Assembly: GCA_966211795.1 (NCBI GenBank)
Contig: CBIHNW010000001.1
Span: 402,242-466,241, forward strand
Reading direction: 5' to 3'
Source: 21-14-0-10-47-8 sp966211795
GTDB lineage: Bacteria > Bdellovibrionota > Bdellovibrionia > Bdellovibrionales > Bdellovibrionaceae
DNA: 64,000 bases
The notes below the pieces were generated by a model. It worked only from the letters and a program-made list of their open reading frames with translations. It ran no database searches and was not told the origin of the DNA. The position numbers and the translations under genes are program-made. Shown here piece by piece: positions 16,643-24,033 of this stretch; position 1 is the first letter of the stretch; each line of letters starts with the position of its first letter.

Positions 16643-17110
16643 GTGAAAGAAATCGCATTAAAATCCATCGGCACCGTGTTCTCGACGAGACAAAAGCTGG
16701 CCGATGACGATTGGGATAAAGAAACCGTCTATGTTGAGCTTGATGGCCTTCAGTTTGAAAGTGAAGCCTTGGCGGGTCTGACAGATTTTTCGCATGCCGA
16801 GATCATCTTTCACATGAATCAGGTCGATCCGGAAAAAATTGAAAAAACGGCAAGGCATCCGCGGAACAATACAGATTGGCCCAAGGTCGGCATCTTTGCG
16901 CAGCGAGGAAAGAACCGACCGAATCAAATCGGCACCACCATTTGTCGAATTCTGAAGATCGAGGGACGAAAGCTATTTCTTGAAGGTTTGGACGCCGTTG
17001 ATGGCACACCGGTGCTGGACATCAAGCCTTGGGTGCATGAATTCGCCCCGCGCGGAAAGGTTTTCCAGCCCGCTTGGATCACCGAGCTCATGAAGGGTTA
17101 CTGGAAATAA
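16643..17110 (+). CDS. TsaA/TrmO-like methyltransferase domain protein
   Basis: A 155-residue protein starting at GTG 16643. It matches the TsaA (YaeB/TrmO) beta-barrel family: LKSIGTVFSTR at the N-terminus, FSHAEIIFHMNQ, the hallmark RHPRNN...PKVGIFAQRGKNRPNQIG (residues about 72-98, motif parts only) and DGTPVLDIKPWV. In E. coli TrmO this domain uses S-adenosylmethionine to methylate N6 of t6A37 in some tRNAs. The present protein is shorter than E. coli TrmO and lacks its C-terminal domain, so the substrate could differ. A 30-bp gap separates it from the bicupin gene. Confidence 0.88.
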   Translation: MKEIALKSIGTVFSTRQKLADDDWDKETVYVELDGLQFESEALAGLTDFSHAEIIFHMNQVDPEKIEKTARHPRNNTDWPKVGIFAQRGKNRPNQIGTTICRILKIEGRKLFLEGLDAVDGTPVLDIKPWVHEFAPRGKVFQPAWITELMKGYWK

Positions 17111-17162
17111 GAATTCGGGCAATTCACTTGTCATGGCTTTTACCGGGTGACAGTCATTTGAA

Positions 17163-17942
17163 ATGGGTGCGGCTATAGCAGTGAAACAAAGACTTCATTT
17201 TTTAGATTGGAAATTCTTCCTGAGCCTTATCGCCATTTTGATTTATGGTGCGGGCTCGATCCTTCCTGACTCGATGAAGTGGATTCAGCTGCCCCTGCTT
17301 TTCGTGGCGGGACTTTTCACATTCAAGCAATCATTCAAATCAGGAGTATTGGGTTTTTCGACCTTTGCGATTTGCCTTCTTTGCCAGTGGCCTTTGTTCA
17401 GAAATTCGTGGCCCGCGCCGAGCTTACTGGTTGGTGCAACTGTTGGCTTGGTTCTTTGGCTTAAGAAGGACCGGCTATTGAAAAATCAATTTCAGCAGAT
17501 GAATCGCAAGAATTTGATTCTTTCCGTACTTCTGGGACTGCTATCGGCATTCGGTGTTTTGCTTTGGTATTGGCTTGACCGGCCGACGTCAGATGAAATT
17601 ATATTTCGCATTCCGTCTTTGCCTTTATTCGTTCTCATTCCTGGCGTGATCTTCATTTCTGCACTCAATGCGTTTGCGGAAGAGCTGATTTTCAGGGGCT
17701 TGGCATTTGATGCGCTCGCAAAAGATCCTAAACATGAGAGAACGGCCAATATCGGTCAGGCTTTCGCATTTGGCCTTTTTCATTTTAAAGGATTTCCTTT
17801 TGGATTTGCCGGAAGTATTTTAGCCTTTGTTTTTGGTTACCTGATGGGATTGTTGCGATTGAAATCCAAGGGATTATTGCTGCCGTGGATCGCACACTTC
17901 ACGGCGGATTTGCTCATCATGGTTATTCTTTTAAGTCTGTAA
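17163..17942 (+). CDS. CPBP-family (Abi/CAAX-type) intramembrane protease
   Basis: A 259-residue polytopic membrane protein with about seven hydrophobic segments. The CPBP signature is present: NAFAEELIFRGLAFDAL (residues about 174-190, the EExxxR motif), then AFAFGLFHFKGFPFG (motif 2, H), and a final WIAHFTADL (motif 3, H plus D). These residues form the active site of glutamic-type intramembrane proteases related to Rce1. Bacterial members may process membrane proteins or act in self-immunity; nothing nearby shows which. The next gene follows closely and may overlap its end. Confidence 0.88.
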   Translation: MGAAIAVKQRLHFLDWKFFLSLIAILIYGAGSILPDSMKWIQLPLLFVAGLFTFKQSFKSGVLGFSTFAICLLCQWPLFRNSWPAPSLLVGATVGLVLWLKKDRLLKNQFQQMNRKNLILSVLLGLLSAFGVLLWYWLDRPTSDEIIFRIPSLPLFVLIPGVIFISALNAFAEELIFRGLAFDALAKDPKHERTANIGQAFAFGLFHFKGFPFGFAGSILAFVFGYLMGLLRLKSKGLLLPWIAHFTADLLIMVILLSL

Positions 17943-17956
17943 GATATGTCATCGAG

Positions 17957-18637
17957 GTGAGTTTGCAAAACATCATATTAATTGGTGATCAACGGGTGAA
18001 GGATATTCCAGTCCAGGAGTGTGGTGAAGCCATCGTGGATTTGCAAACCGATTTTCCCGAGCTTACTTTTGATCGCGACAGGGTGCATGTGCAGAAGAAA
18101 TCCCAATCCATTTCGAAATCGCGAAAAGCCGTCGGCCAAAAACTAATGCAAGCCCAGGCCCTGCTTCCCTCTGGAATCAAGCTTTTGATGAAAGAGTGTT
18201 ATCGGCCCATGTGGGTGCAAAAGATTTTCTGGGATGGATACTCGGCCCACCTCAAACGACTTTTCCCAGACTGGTCGGAAGCGCAGATTTATGAGGAATG
18301 CTCGAAGCTGAATGCGCCTTTGGATGTCGCGCCTCACACGACGGGCGGAGCAGTTGATTTGACCTTGATCGATGCAGACGGGCGTTGGCTGGACATGGGG
18401 ACCGAATTCAATGCTTCGCCGCTGGAAAATGCGAATGCGAATTACACGCTTGCTGAGAATATTTCGGATCGGGCCAAGGAAAATCGAAAAATCCTGATCC
18501 AGGTGATGACCGCAGTCGGATTCGTCAATTACCCGACCGAATGGTGGCACTGGTCCTACGGTGATAAATACTGGGCCTTGATGTCGGGAAAATCACATGC
18601 GATTTTCAGTTCGTTAGAGCTTGAGCCCCAAGTTTAA
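17957..18637 (+). CDS. D-alanyl-D-alanine dipeptidase (VanX-like, peptidase M15D)
   Basis: I use GTG 17957 (226 residues); GTG 17885, inside the preceding gene, is an in-frame alternative. M15D features are all there: LLMKECYRPMWVQ (substrate Arg), HTTGGAVDLTL (zinc His and Asp), and TEWWHWSYGD (catalytic Glu, zinc His). VanX-type enzymes split D-Ala-D-Ala. No signal peptide is seen, so it should work in the cytoplasm, as in recycling or use of D-Ala-D-Ala. No vanHA-type genes are nearby, so glycopeptide resistance is not implied. Confidence 0.88.
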   Translation: MSLQNIILIGDQRVKDIPVQECGEAIVDLQTDFPELTFDRDRVHVQKKSQSISKSRKAVGQKLMQAQALLPSGIKLLMKECYRPMWVQKIFWDGYSAHLKRLFPDWSEAQIYEECSKLNAPLDVAPHTTGGAVDLTLIDADGRWLDMGTEFNASPLENANANYTLAENISDRAKENRKILIQVMTAVGFVNYPTEWWHWSYGDKYWALMSGKSHAIFSSLELEPQV

Positions 18638-18679
18638 AAATATTGAATGATGCAACCAAAGTCAGAAAAGGAGTCATGA

Positions 18680-19147
18680 ATGTCGGACGCAAAAAGAGCA
18701 TGGAGCTTGTTGGTCGAATCCGTCGGTGAATATTCAGGTCGGGGAATCAACCACGAAAAACAAAGCTTCGAAGGAAGATTCAGTCTTCAATCTGATTTTG
18801 AAGGCAAGTCTCTGGCATTGATTTCCACGGCGATTGGAGATCAAGGTCAGACTTTTCATTCTGAGCGATCTTTCCTGGGATTTGATATCATGGGTTCCTT
18901 GGTTCTATACGTCGTGAGCAACAATCATCCGGGCATCACGCCACATTTTTTCAACCGCATTGAGACGGGGCCAGGCGGAGAACAAAAGATCGTTTTCCGA
19001 TTCGGAAATCCAGAAGACAAAGCCAGCTTTCGCGAAGAGATCAACATCAACCTCTTTCTCGACCACAGTCTTGAACACTTTTATTCTTGGGGGCTTCCCG
19101 GCGGAGAGTTTGAACCTCGATCTGGATCACGGATGTCTAAGAACTAG
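18680..19147 (+). CDS. Hypothetical beta-rich protein
   Basis: A strong site, AAAAGGAG, precedes the ATG at 18680. The 155-residue product has alternating hydrophobic strands (GRFSLQSDFEGKSLALIST, LGFDIMGSLVLYVVSNN) and could form a lipocalin- or FABP-like barrel, but this is only a fold guess. No signal peptide or membrane segment is present. I do not recognise the family. It lies between the VanX-like gene (42 bp upstream) and a HAD hydrolase gene (11 bp downstream), so the three may be cotranscribed. Confidence 0.72.
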   Translation: MSDAKRAWSLLVESVGEYSGRGINHEKQSFEGRFSLQSDFEGKSLALISTAIGDQGQTFHSERSFLGFDIMGSLVLYVVSNNHPGITPHFFNRIETGPGGEQKIVFRFGNPEDKASFREEININLFLDHSLEHFYSWGLPGGEFEPRSGSRMSKN

Positions 19148-19158
19148 AATATCATGCC

Positions 19159-19767
19159 ATGGAGATCGGTCTGAAAAATCTAAAATACATTCTTACTGAT
19201 CTTGATGGAGTGATTCGCCATTATCCACGTGACCGCGATCTTGAGCTTCATAAGAAGTACCTTCTGCCGCAAGATGCGATCACGGAGGCAGCTTTTGAAA
19301 AGCATTTATTGAAGCAAGTCGTTTGTGGTCACATGACGGACGAACAATGGCGGTTGGAAATAACCAAGAAAATGACCGATATTTGTTCTCAGCAGGTTGC
19401 AGAAAAAGCCGTTATAGAATGGAGCGATTTTCCGGGCCTGGTTGATGGTCGGTATTTAAATTACCTAGAGCAGCGCTTTTTTAAAGTCCCGATCGCTTTG
19501 TTAACGAATGCGACATCTAGGTTGGGTCGTGATCTGAATTTGTTAGGCCTGACAAATCATTTTTCGTATGTGTTTAACTCTTCGGACATGGGTCTTTGCA
19601 AGCCAGACCCAGAGATCTTCAACCAAGTGATCCGATCTTTGAGATGTGAACCGTCTGAAATTCTTTTTGTCGACGACTCGAGTTCGAACATTCAATCCGC
19701 GGAAAAAGCCGGCTTCAACGTTCATCAATATCGAACCTTTGAAGAATTTCAGATCAAGTTTGGCTGA
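19159..19767 (+). CDS. HAD-superfamily hydrolase
   Basis: A 202-residue haloacid dehalogenase-fold protein. Motif I is ILTDLDGVI (Asp14, Asp16), motif II is IALLTNATS, motif III is KPDPEIF, and motif IV is LFVDDSSSNI. The helical cap lies between motifs I and II (about residues 20-90), as in phosphatases of the C1 cap class. It should be a small-molecule phosphatase; the substrate is unknown. It lies 11 bp after the preceding unknown gene and converges on an SRPBCC gene. Confidence 0.9.
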   Translation: MEIGLKNLKYILTDLDGVIRHYPRDRDLELHKKYLLPQDAITEAAFEKHLLKQVVCGHMTDEQWRLEITKKMTDICSQQVAEKAVIEWSDFPGLVDGRYLNYLEQRFFKVPIALLTNATSRLGRDLNLLGLTNHFSYVFNSSDMGLCKPDPEIFNQVIRSLRCEPSEILFVDDSSSNIQSAEKAGFNVHQYRTFEEFQIKFG

Positions 19768-19786
19768 CCAGCAGCCCTGCTCTTTC

Positions 19787-20323
19787 CTAATGAGTCCGTT
19801 CGACCAGCATTTGCAATTTATCGACTGTCGAGCTCCAACCGCTCACGCAATCATCATGCAGGGCCTTCGGAATGCCTTCGTGGGTCAAGGTCATGATCGT
19901 GCTGTCGCCGCGAGATTCAAAGTCGACTGTGACAAATGTCAAACCCGGCCCTTCCCAATTGGGCATGCCGGCTTCTTTTGGTGTGATGGGATTCCCAGAT
20001 GGATCCGCGAACTGGTCGGTGTAGACGATTTTCTGGTTGGGAATGATTTCCTGATATGTGCCAGCGCCCCAAACGATGTCACCACCTCGGAGATTCTTCA
20101 TCCCAAACAGGTATTTTCCACCCACGCGGAAATCAGTTCTCGCGTCAGGACAGGTGAACTCTCGCGGTCCCCACCATTGTTGAACCAGTTTTGCATCCGA
20201 CCACGCTTGCCAAACGCGCTCCACCGGAGCACGAAGTGTTCTCTTCACTTCGACAAGGGGCGAATTGTCCGTGTTTGTTTTGTGTTCGACTGTTGATGCG
20301 GATTGACTGCTTGCCTGTTCCAT
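19787..20323 (-). CDS. AHSA1-type SRPBCC protein
   Basis: The ATG at 20323, after AAAGGATC, gives 178 residues; an in-frame ATG 18 bases upstream lacks such spacing. After a polar N-terminal tail the domain starts VEVKRTLRAPVERVWQAWSD and continues with VQQWWGPREFTCPDAR, FRVGGKYLFGM, IVYTDQFADPSGNPI and GWSSTVDKLQML. This is the common AHSA1 form with the WGP motif. It has no adjacent regulator, unlike the two ArsR-linked copies. The role is unknown. It diverges from the DUF1993 gene. Confidence 0.9.
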   Translation of the reverse strand: MEQASSQSASTVEHKTNTDNSPLVEVKRTLRAPVERVWQAWSDAKLVQQWWGPREFTCPDARTDFRVGGKYLFGMKNLRGGDIVWGAGTYQEIIPNQKIVYTDQFADPSGNPITPKEAGMPNWEGPGLTFVTVDFESRGDSTIMTLTHEGIPKALHDDCVSGWSSTVDKLQMLVERTH

Positions 20324-20497
20324 TTTTAGATCCTTTCGCAAAGTTTCATCTTCACGTTTTTCAAGATGTGCAAATTACGTACTTGGTGGCTCGATATTTG
20401 TTTTGCGTGAAAGCAAAACCGAATGGCGTATCGCTCTATTTTTCTTGAATATGTTATTTGAAATTTATAAAGTCAGTGCACAAAGAAGGAAAACCAA

Positions 20498-21001
20498 ATG
20501 AATTCGCAACCGATTTTTCAATTTAAGAAAATGCTATTAAATTTAGACAGCTGCATGGCGAAAGCCGCCGCTTACAGCGATCATAAAAAATTCGACGTCA
20601 ATGTGTTGTCCAATTCCAGACTGGCACCGGACATGTTTCCTTTCACCAAACAGATTCAGGCCACTTGTGATGCGGCCAAATTTTGCGCGGCCTACCTGGC
20701 AGGTCAAACGGCACCCAAACACGAAGATACCGAAACGACCTGGACCGAATTGCGCGAGCGAATTCGCAAAGCGGTGAGCTACCTGGAAACTTTTAAAGAA
20801 AGTGATTTTGCACAAGCTGATTCTGTTCAGGTCAAACCTGGTTGGGCAAAAGGTGCTTGGCTTCCGGCAAACAATTACCTGAACGAAGTCGCAATTCCGA
20901 ATTTCTATTTTCATTTGATGGCAGCCTACGCAATTCTTCGTCATGCCGGTGTCGACATCGGTAAGATGGATTATCTCGGCCACGTCGATATGAAAAGCTA
21001 A
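20498..21001 (+). CDS. DUF1993 family protein
   Basis: A 167-residue helical protein after AAGGAAAAC. It matches DUF1993 by length and by conserved stretches such as LAPDMFPFTKQIQATCDAAK and YLNEVAIPNFYFHLMAAYAI, then LRHAGVDIGKMDYLG. The family has a DinB-like four-helix shape and no known function. The His in NFYFHLMAAY is conserved. A small acidic protein gene starts 22 bp downstream and is probably in the same transcript. Confidence 0.88.
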   Translation: MNSQPIFQFKKMLLNLDSCMAKAAAYSDHKKFDVNVLSNSRLAPDMFPFTKQIQATCDAAKFCAAYLAGQTAPKHEDTETTWTELRERIRKAVSYLETFKESDFAQADSVQVKPGWAKGAWLPANNYLNEVAIPNFYFHLMAAYAILRHAGVDIGKMDYLGHVDMKS

Positions 21002-21023
21002 GATCCGGAGAAAGTTTTCAATC

Positions 21024-21218
21024 ATGAATGAAAACGATTTCGAAGGAACCCTGGTCTTAGAAAAGCTGGCCGAAATCGGTCAGGTCGATGATTTCTTTGA
21101 AGCGATCGACGCGGACGATTTTGAACAAGCCAAAGCCCTGATGAAAAAAGCCAAAATCAATTCAGCGACCATCACGATGGTCCTGAATAAGATGAAAGAA
21201 GCTGACGGTGAGCATTGA
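21024..21218 (+). CDS. Small acidic protein of unknown function
   Basis: A 64-residue, strongly acidic helical protein (MNENDFEGTLVLEKLAEIG, DDFFEAIDADDFEQAKALM). A CCGGAG site lies in front of the ATG. The pattern of short charged helices resembles small adaptor-like or helical-repeat proteins, but no family is recognised. Its position 22 bp after DUF1993 suggests joint transcription. Reality of the gene rests on its ribosome site, coding-like codon use and context. Confidence 0.6.
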   Translation: MNENDFEGTLVLEKLAEIGQVDDFFEAIDADDFEQAKALMKKAKINSATITMVLNKMKEADGEH

Positions 21219-21365
21219 TGCTTGCCGATTGGGCCCGTCGAAGAAATTGACAGTTGGCGAGCCAAAAATGTCAAGGCCGAGCTTTAAAAGCAATATCGTG
21301 AATTAGAGCGAATAAAACTGTTTTGACAATCAGCGACTGGCAACAATCATGCAGCTTTGTACTGC

Positions 21366-22862
21366 ATGAAGTCCGCAGTCTTTTCGGAACGTATTCGGCT
21401 CGCAGGTCCCCACTACCGACATTTGATCATGTCGTGCTTGCTCATTCTTTCTGTAGTTTCAAATGCGCAAGCGAACTCGGACCTCTGCCAACATGTCTTC
21501 AATAGCTACAAAAATTCTGCCTCAGAGAAATCAGCAACTACGGTAAGGACTCTGCAGAAACTTGCAAATGCAGCGGGCAAGTCCGATCGCCCGAATCCTA
21601 AAGCCATCGAAGTCTCATCGATCCAAGAGGGGGAGGATTACTATGTCGCGCCTTTCGCTTTCGCAGCCTACGCTCATCTTAAAAAGAGTTTGAATGAACC
21701 TGTCAAAATGAAAGCACTCAAGGTCTCCTCAAGTTTCGAACGAGCGATTTGGAAACAAGGAAAGACGATCATCTACCTGGAAAGTCCCGAAACGGGCCGC
21801 ATCGCGATTGAAGGTGAGAGGCTGAAGGGGAATGTGTACTCGGTCCCAGACTTTGGAAAATTTGCGCCTTTCACGGCTGGAGAATTTGTCGAAATCAAAT
21901 CGTCGATCGCGATCAAACAGGTGTTTAGGCTGGCGCAACATCCTGAGAGAACAATCGAGTTGTCCGACGTCATGGATGGCTACATGGGCCGCTTTGTCCG
22001 AAGCTTTGACGAAACCCATTACGTCATTCAATTCGAAGACATGGATCGAGATATCATGCCGACGCAAATCCTGGTGCCGCGAAATTTGGTGCGGGGCCTC
22101 ACTTCGGGAACAGCCGCGCATTTTAAAAATGCGGTGAAAGAACTTTTGGAAGTGCCGATCGAATTTAAAACCGATGAATTGGTTCGCTATCGAAATACAA
22201 ACGGCAATATTTCGTTGGGCCACTTTCTGCAGGAAAATGGAACTGCCATGACAATCGTGGATTTGTCGGGCCATCACGTTTCCGTGCCTGCGCACCAGGT
22301 CTTTCGCTACATCGAAGGCGATCCGGTAACACCCCAGTACGCGCAAAAGTGGGTGAGAGAGTATTTTGAACAACCGAACGATCTGATTCTCAATTTTTTA
22401 GATGCCGCCGGCAAGTTGAGCTCTCTTTCAGATTTTTCAAGTCTTTCGGCAAAAGAAAAGCTCGCCACCATGTTGAAATTTTTAATTGCGAACATCCCCT
22501 GGAGTTCGAGCGCCTTGCGAGCAGAGTCCGCGGGCCTGCAAAACTTAAATGACATGCTTTGTGCGGGTGCCGGAGTGTGCCGGCACGTCTCGCTTTTGTT
22601 AAATTCAATTTTTTCCGAGCTTGGTTACAGTTCTCGCGTCACGAACTTTTTGAATGCGGAAGGCGATGGGCATGCATGGTTGGAGGTCGACGTGAAGATG
22701 CCGGATGGACAGATGAAGACTTTCGTCGTGGATCCTAGCAATGGAAGCTACGTGAAAAGTTATGCCGAAGTTGTCGCGCTGGCGGCGAAGAACAAAAATT
22801 CAAATGCGGCCAAATGGTACAGTCAGCCAACGCGAACGTACTTTTCTGTAAATCGGCAGTAA
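21366..22862 (+). CDS. Exported transglutaminase-like cysteine protease domain protein
   Basis: I choose ATG 21366 (498 residues), which gives a signal peptide with a basic start and hydrophobic MSCLLILSVVSNAQA. ATG 21429 is an alternative that lacks the basic region. The C-terminal third carries a transglutaminase core: Cys405 in GAGVCRHVS, His436 in DGHAWLEV, and Asp456 in VVDPSNG. The first 350 residues are a beta-rich region of unknown identity with two HPERTIELSDV- and HVSVPAHQVFRYIEG-like segments. The protein should act in the periplasm or outside. Such domains are usually proteases or cross-linkers of protein or peptidoglycan. The gene stands alone. Confidence 0.82.
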   Translation: MKSAVFSERIRLAGPHYRHLIMSCLLILSVVSNAQANSDLCQHVFNSYKNSASEKSATTVRTLQKLANAAGKSDRPNPKAIEVSSIQEGEDYYVAPFAFAAYAHLKKSLNEPVKMKALKVSSSFERAIWKQGKTIIYLESPETGRIAIEGERLKGNVYSVPDFGKFAPFTAGEFVEIKSSIAIKQVFRLAQHPERTIELSDVMDGYMGRFVRSFDETHYVIQFEDMDRDIMPTQILVPRNLVRGLTSGTAAHFKNAVKELLEVPIEFKTDELVRYRNTNGNISLGHFLQENGTAMTIVDLSGHHVSVPAHQVFRYIEGDPVTPQYAQKWVREYFEQPNDLILNFLDAAGKLSSLSDFSSLSAKEKLATMLKFLIANIPWSSSALRAESAGLQNLNDMLCAGAGVCRHVSLLLNSIFSELGYSSRVTNFLNAEGDGHAWLEVDVKMPDGQMKTFVVDPSNGSYVKSYAEVVALAAKNKNSNAAKWYSQPTRTYFSVNRQ

Positions 22863-23020
22863 TATTTCTTTTCATCTCGAGCACAAGCCATTTGGAAATT
22901 CATATCGTTAGGTGAAGGTGGGTATCCGTGCTAAGGTACCTAACAGTTACTGCTAGTTTCGAGTCTATGTTCATAGTGTTCATTCCTCCAAAATAGCGCT
23001 CTAAGCCTTTAGGAGGTCAT

Positions 23021-23320
23021 ATGAGTAAAAAATTGTACGTTGGTAATCTTCCCTATTCCGCAACTGATGAATCATTAGCCCAAGCATTTTCCGAGTGCGG
23101 AACGGTTCAGTCCGCGAAAGTGATCATGGATCGCGAATCAGGTCGCAGCAAAGGTTTTGCCTTTGTGGAAATGTCGACCGATACAGAAGCTGCGAATTCG
23201 ATTGGTCGATTCAACGGCACGAACTTGGATGGTCGCGCATTGAATGTCAGCGAAGCGAAACCGCAAGCTCCTCGCACAGAGGGATCGCGCGGTGGCTTCG
23301 GTGCTCGCCGATCTTACTGA
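23021..23320 (+). CDS. RRM-domain RNA-binding protein
   Basis: A 99-residue protein with one RNA recognition motif. RNP2 is KLYVGNLPYS (residues 4-13) and RNP1 is RSKGFAFVEM (about 42-51), with a short Gly/Arg tail (GSRGGFGARRSY). This is the bacterial glycine-rich RNA-binding family, which binds single-stranded RNA and is often cold-induced. TAGGAGG precedes the ATG. The upstream 158 bp have no gene and could be a 5' leader. A clear terminator follows at 23358. Confidence 0.95.
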   Translation: MSKKLYVGNLPYSATDESLAQAFSECGTVQSAKVIMDRESGRSKGFAFVEMSTDTEAANSIGRFNGTNLDGRALNVSEAKPQAPRTEGSRGGFGARRSY

Positions 23321-23357
23321 TCAGAGACTGATGTCTTCAATGAAAATTGAATTTAAG

Positions 23358-23386
23358 CCGACCTGAAAAGGTCGGTTTTTATTTTT
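23358..23386 (+). terminator. Intrinsic terminator after the RRM gene
   Basis: CCGACC-TGAAAA-GGTCGG forms a six-pair GC-rich stem, followed by TTTTTATTTTT. It closes the RRM gene 37 bp after its stop and separates it from the FKBP gene. Confidence 0.85.
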
Positions 23387-23401
23387 ACAGATAGGATTTG
23401 T

Positions 23402-23872
23402 ATGAGCATACAGGTGATTTCATTTAACTGCGTTTTAAAAAATAAAGCCGGCAAATTCATCAGCTCGACATTCAACCGCGATGTCCTGGCAACATCCAAG
23501 GACCCCAACGCCATGTTGGCCGGTCTTGCCAATGGATTGAAAGATTTAAAAAAAGGAGAGAAGCGTACGATTTCTCTTTCGGCAGAAGAAGCTTACGGAC
23601 TTTATGATCCTCAGAAAGTCATTCTATATCCCAAAAAGAAAATGAACCAAAAGCTCGCGGTCGGTGAATCCATCACGATCATTGGTAAAAGCGGGAAAAG
23701 TCGACTGTACCGCGTCCTGCAGTACCATGATGACATGGTCAGCCTGGATGGAAATCATCCATTGGCAGGACAAGATTTGATATTTGAAATTGAAACGATC
23801 GACGCGCGCGAGGCCACGCGTGAGGAAGTGGACGAGTCCGTTCACGCGTTCCACACAAACTTATTGCATTAG
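23402..23872 (+). CDS. FKBP-type peptidyl-prolyl isomerase (SlyD-like)
   Basis: A 156-residue cytoplasmic protein with the split FKBP domain of the SlyD group. The first part contains NAMLAGLANGLKDLKKGEK and SAEEAYGLYDPQ. An inserted chaperone (IF) domain lies at about residues 75-118. FKBP closes with NHPLAGQDLIFEIE. The His-rich metal-binding tail of E. coli SlyD is absent; the end is HAFHTNLLH. It would catalyse proline isomerisation and bind unfolded chains. Its start is 16 bp after the RRM terminator, so it needs its own promoter. Confidence 0.88.
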   Translation: MSIQVISFNCVLKNKAGKFISSTFNRDVLATSKDPNAMLAGLANGLKDLKKGEKRTISLSAEEAYGLYDPQKVILYPKKKMNQKLAVGESITIIGKSGKSRLYRVLQYHDDMVSLDGNHPLAGQDLIFEIETIDAREATREEVDESVHAFHTNLLH

Positions 23873-24033
23873 CGCCACGCGGAATTTCTTCGAAAAAAAA
23901 TCTTTCTGACGTACGACAATTATTTGCGTCATATTTCGCAAGGTGGAAAAAAAAAGTTCTGCTGAGAAGCCATTAAAGCACAGTACATAATATTTTGATT
24001 GATCGTGCCATAAGCCGTTGTTAATTTTTTTTC

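Noticed and set aside
17957..18637. Vancomycin-resistance cluster
   Set aside because: Only a VanX-like dipeptidase is present; no vanH, vanA or vanRS-type genes are near it.
19646..20296. Plus-strand frame of over 200 codons across the HAD end and SRPBCC gene
   Set aside because: It runs antisense to a clear AHSA1 gene and has no coding character of its own.
21729..22373. Long open frame on the minus strand opposite the transglutaminase gene
   Set aside because: It is the reverse of a well-supported coding frame, has no ribosome site and its protein is not family-like.
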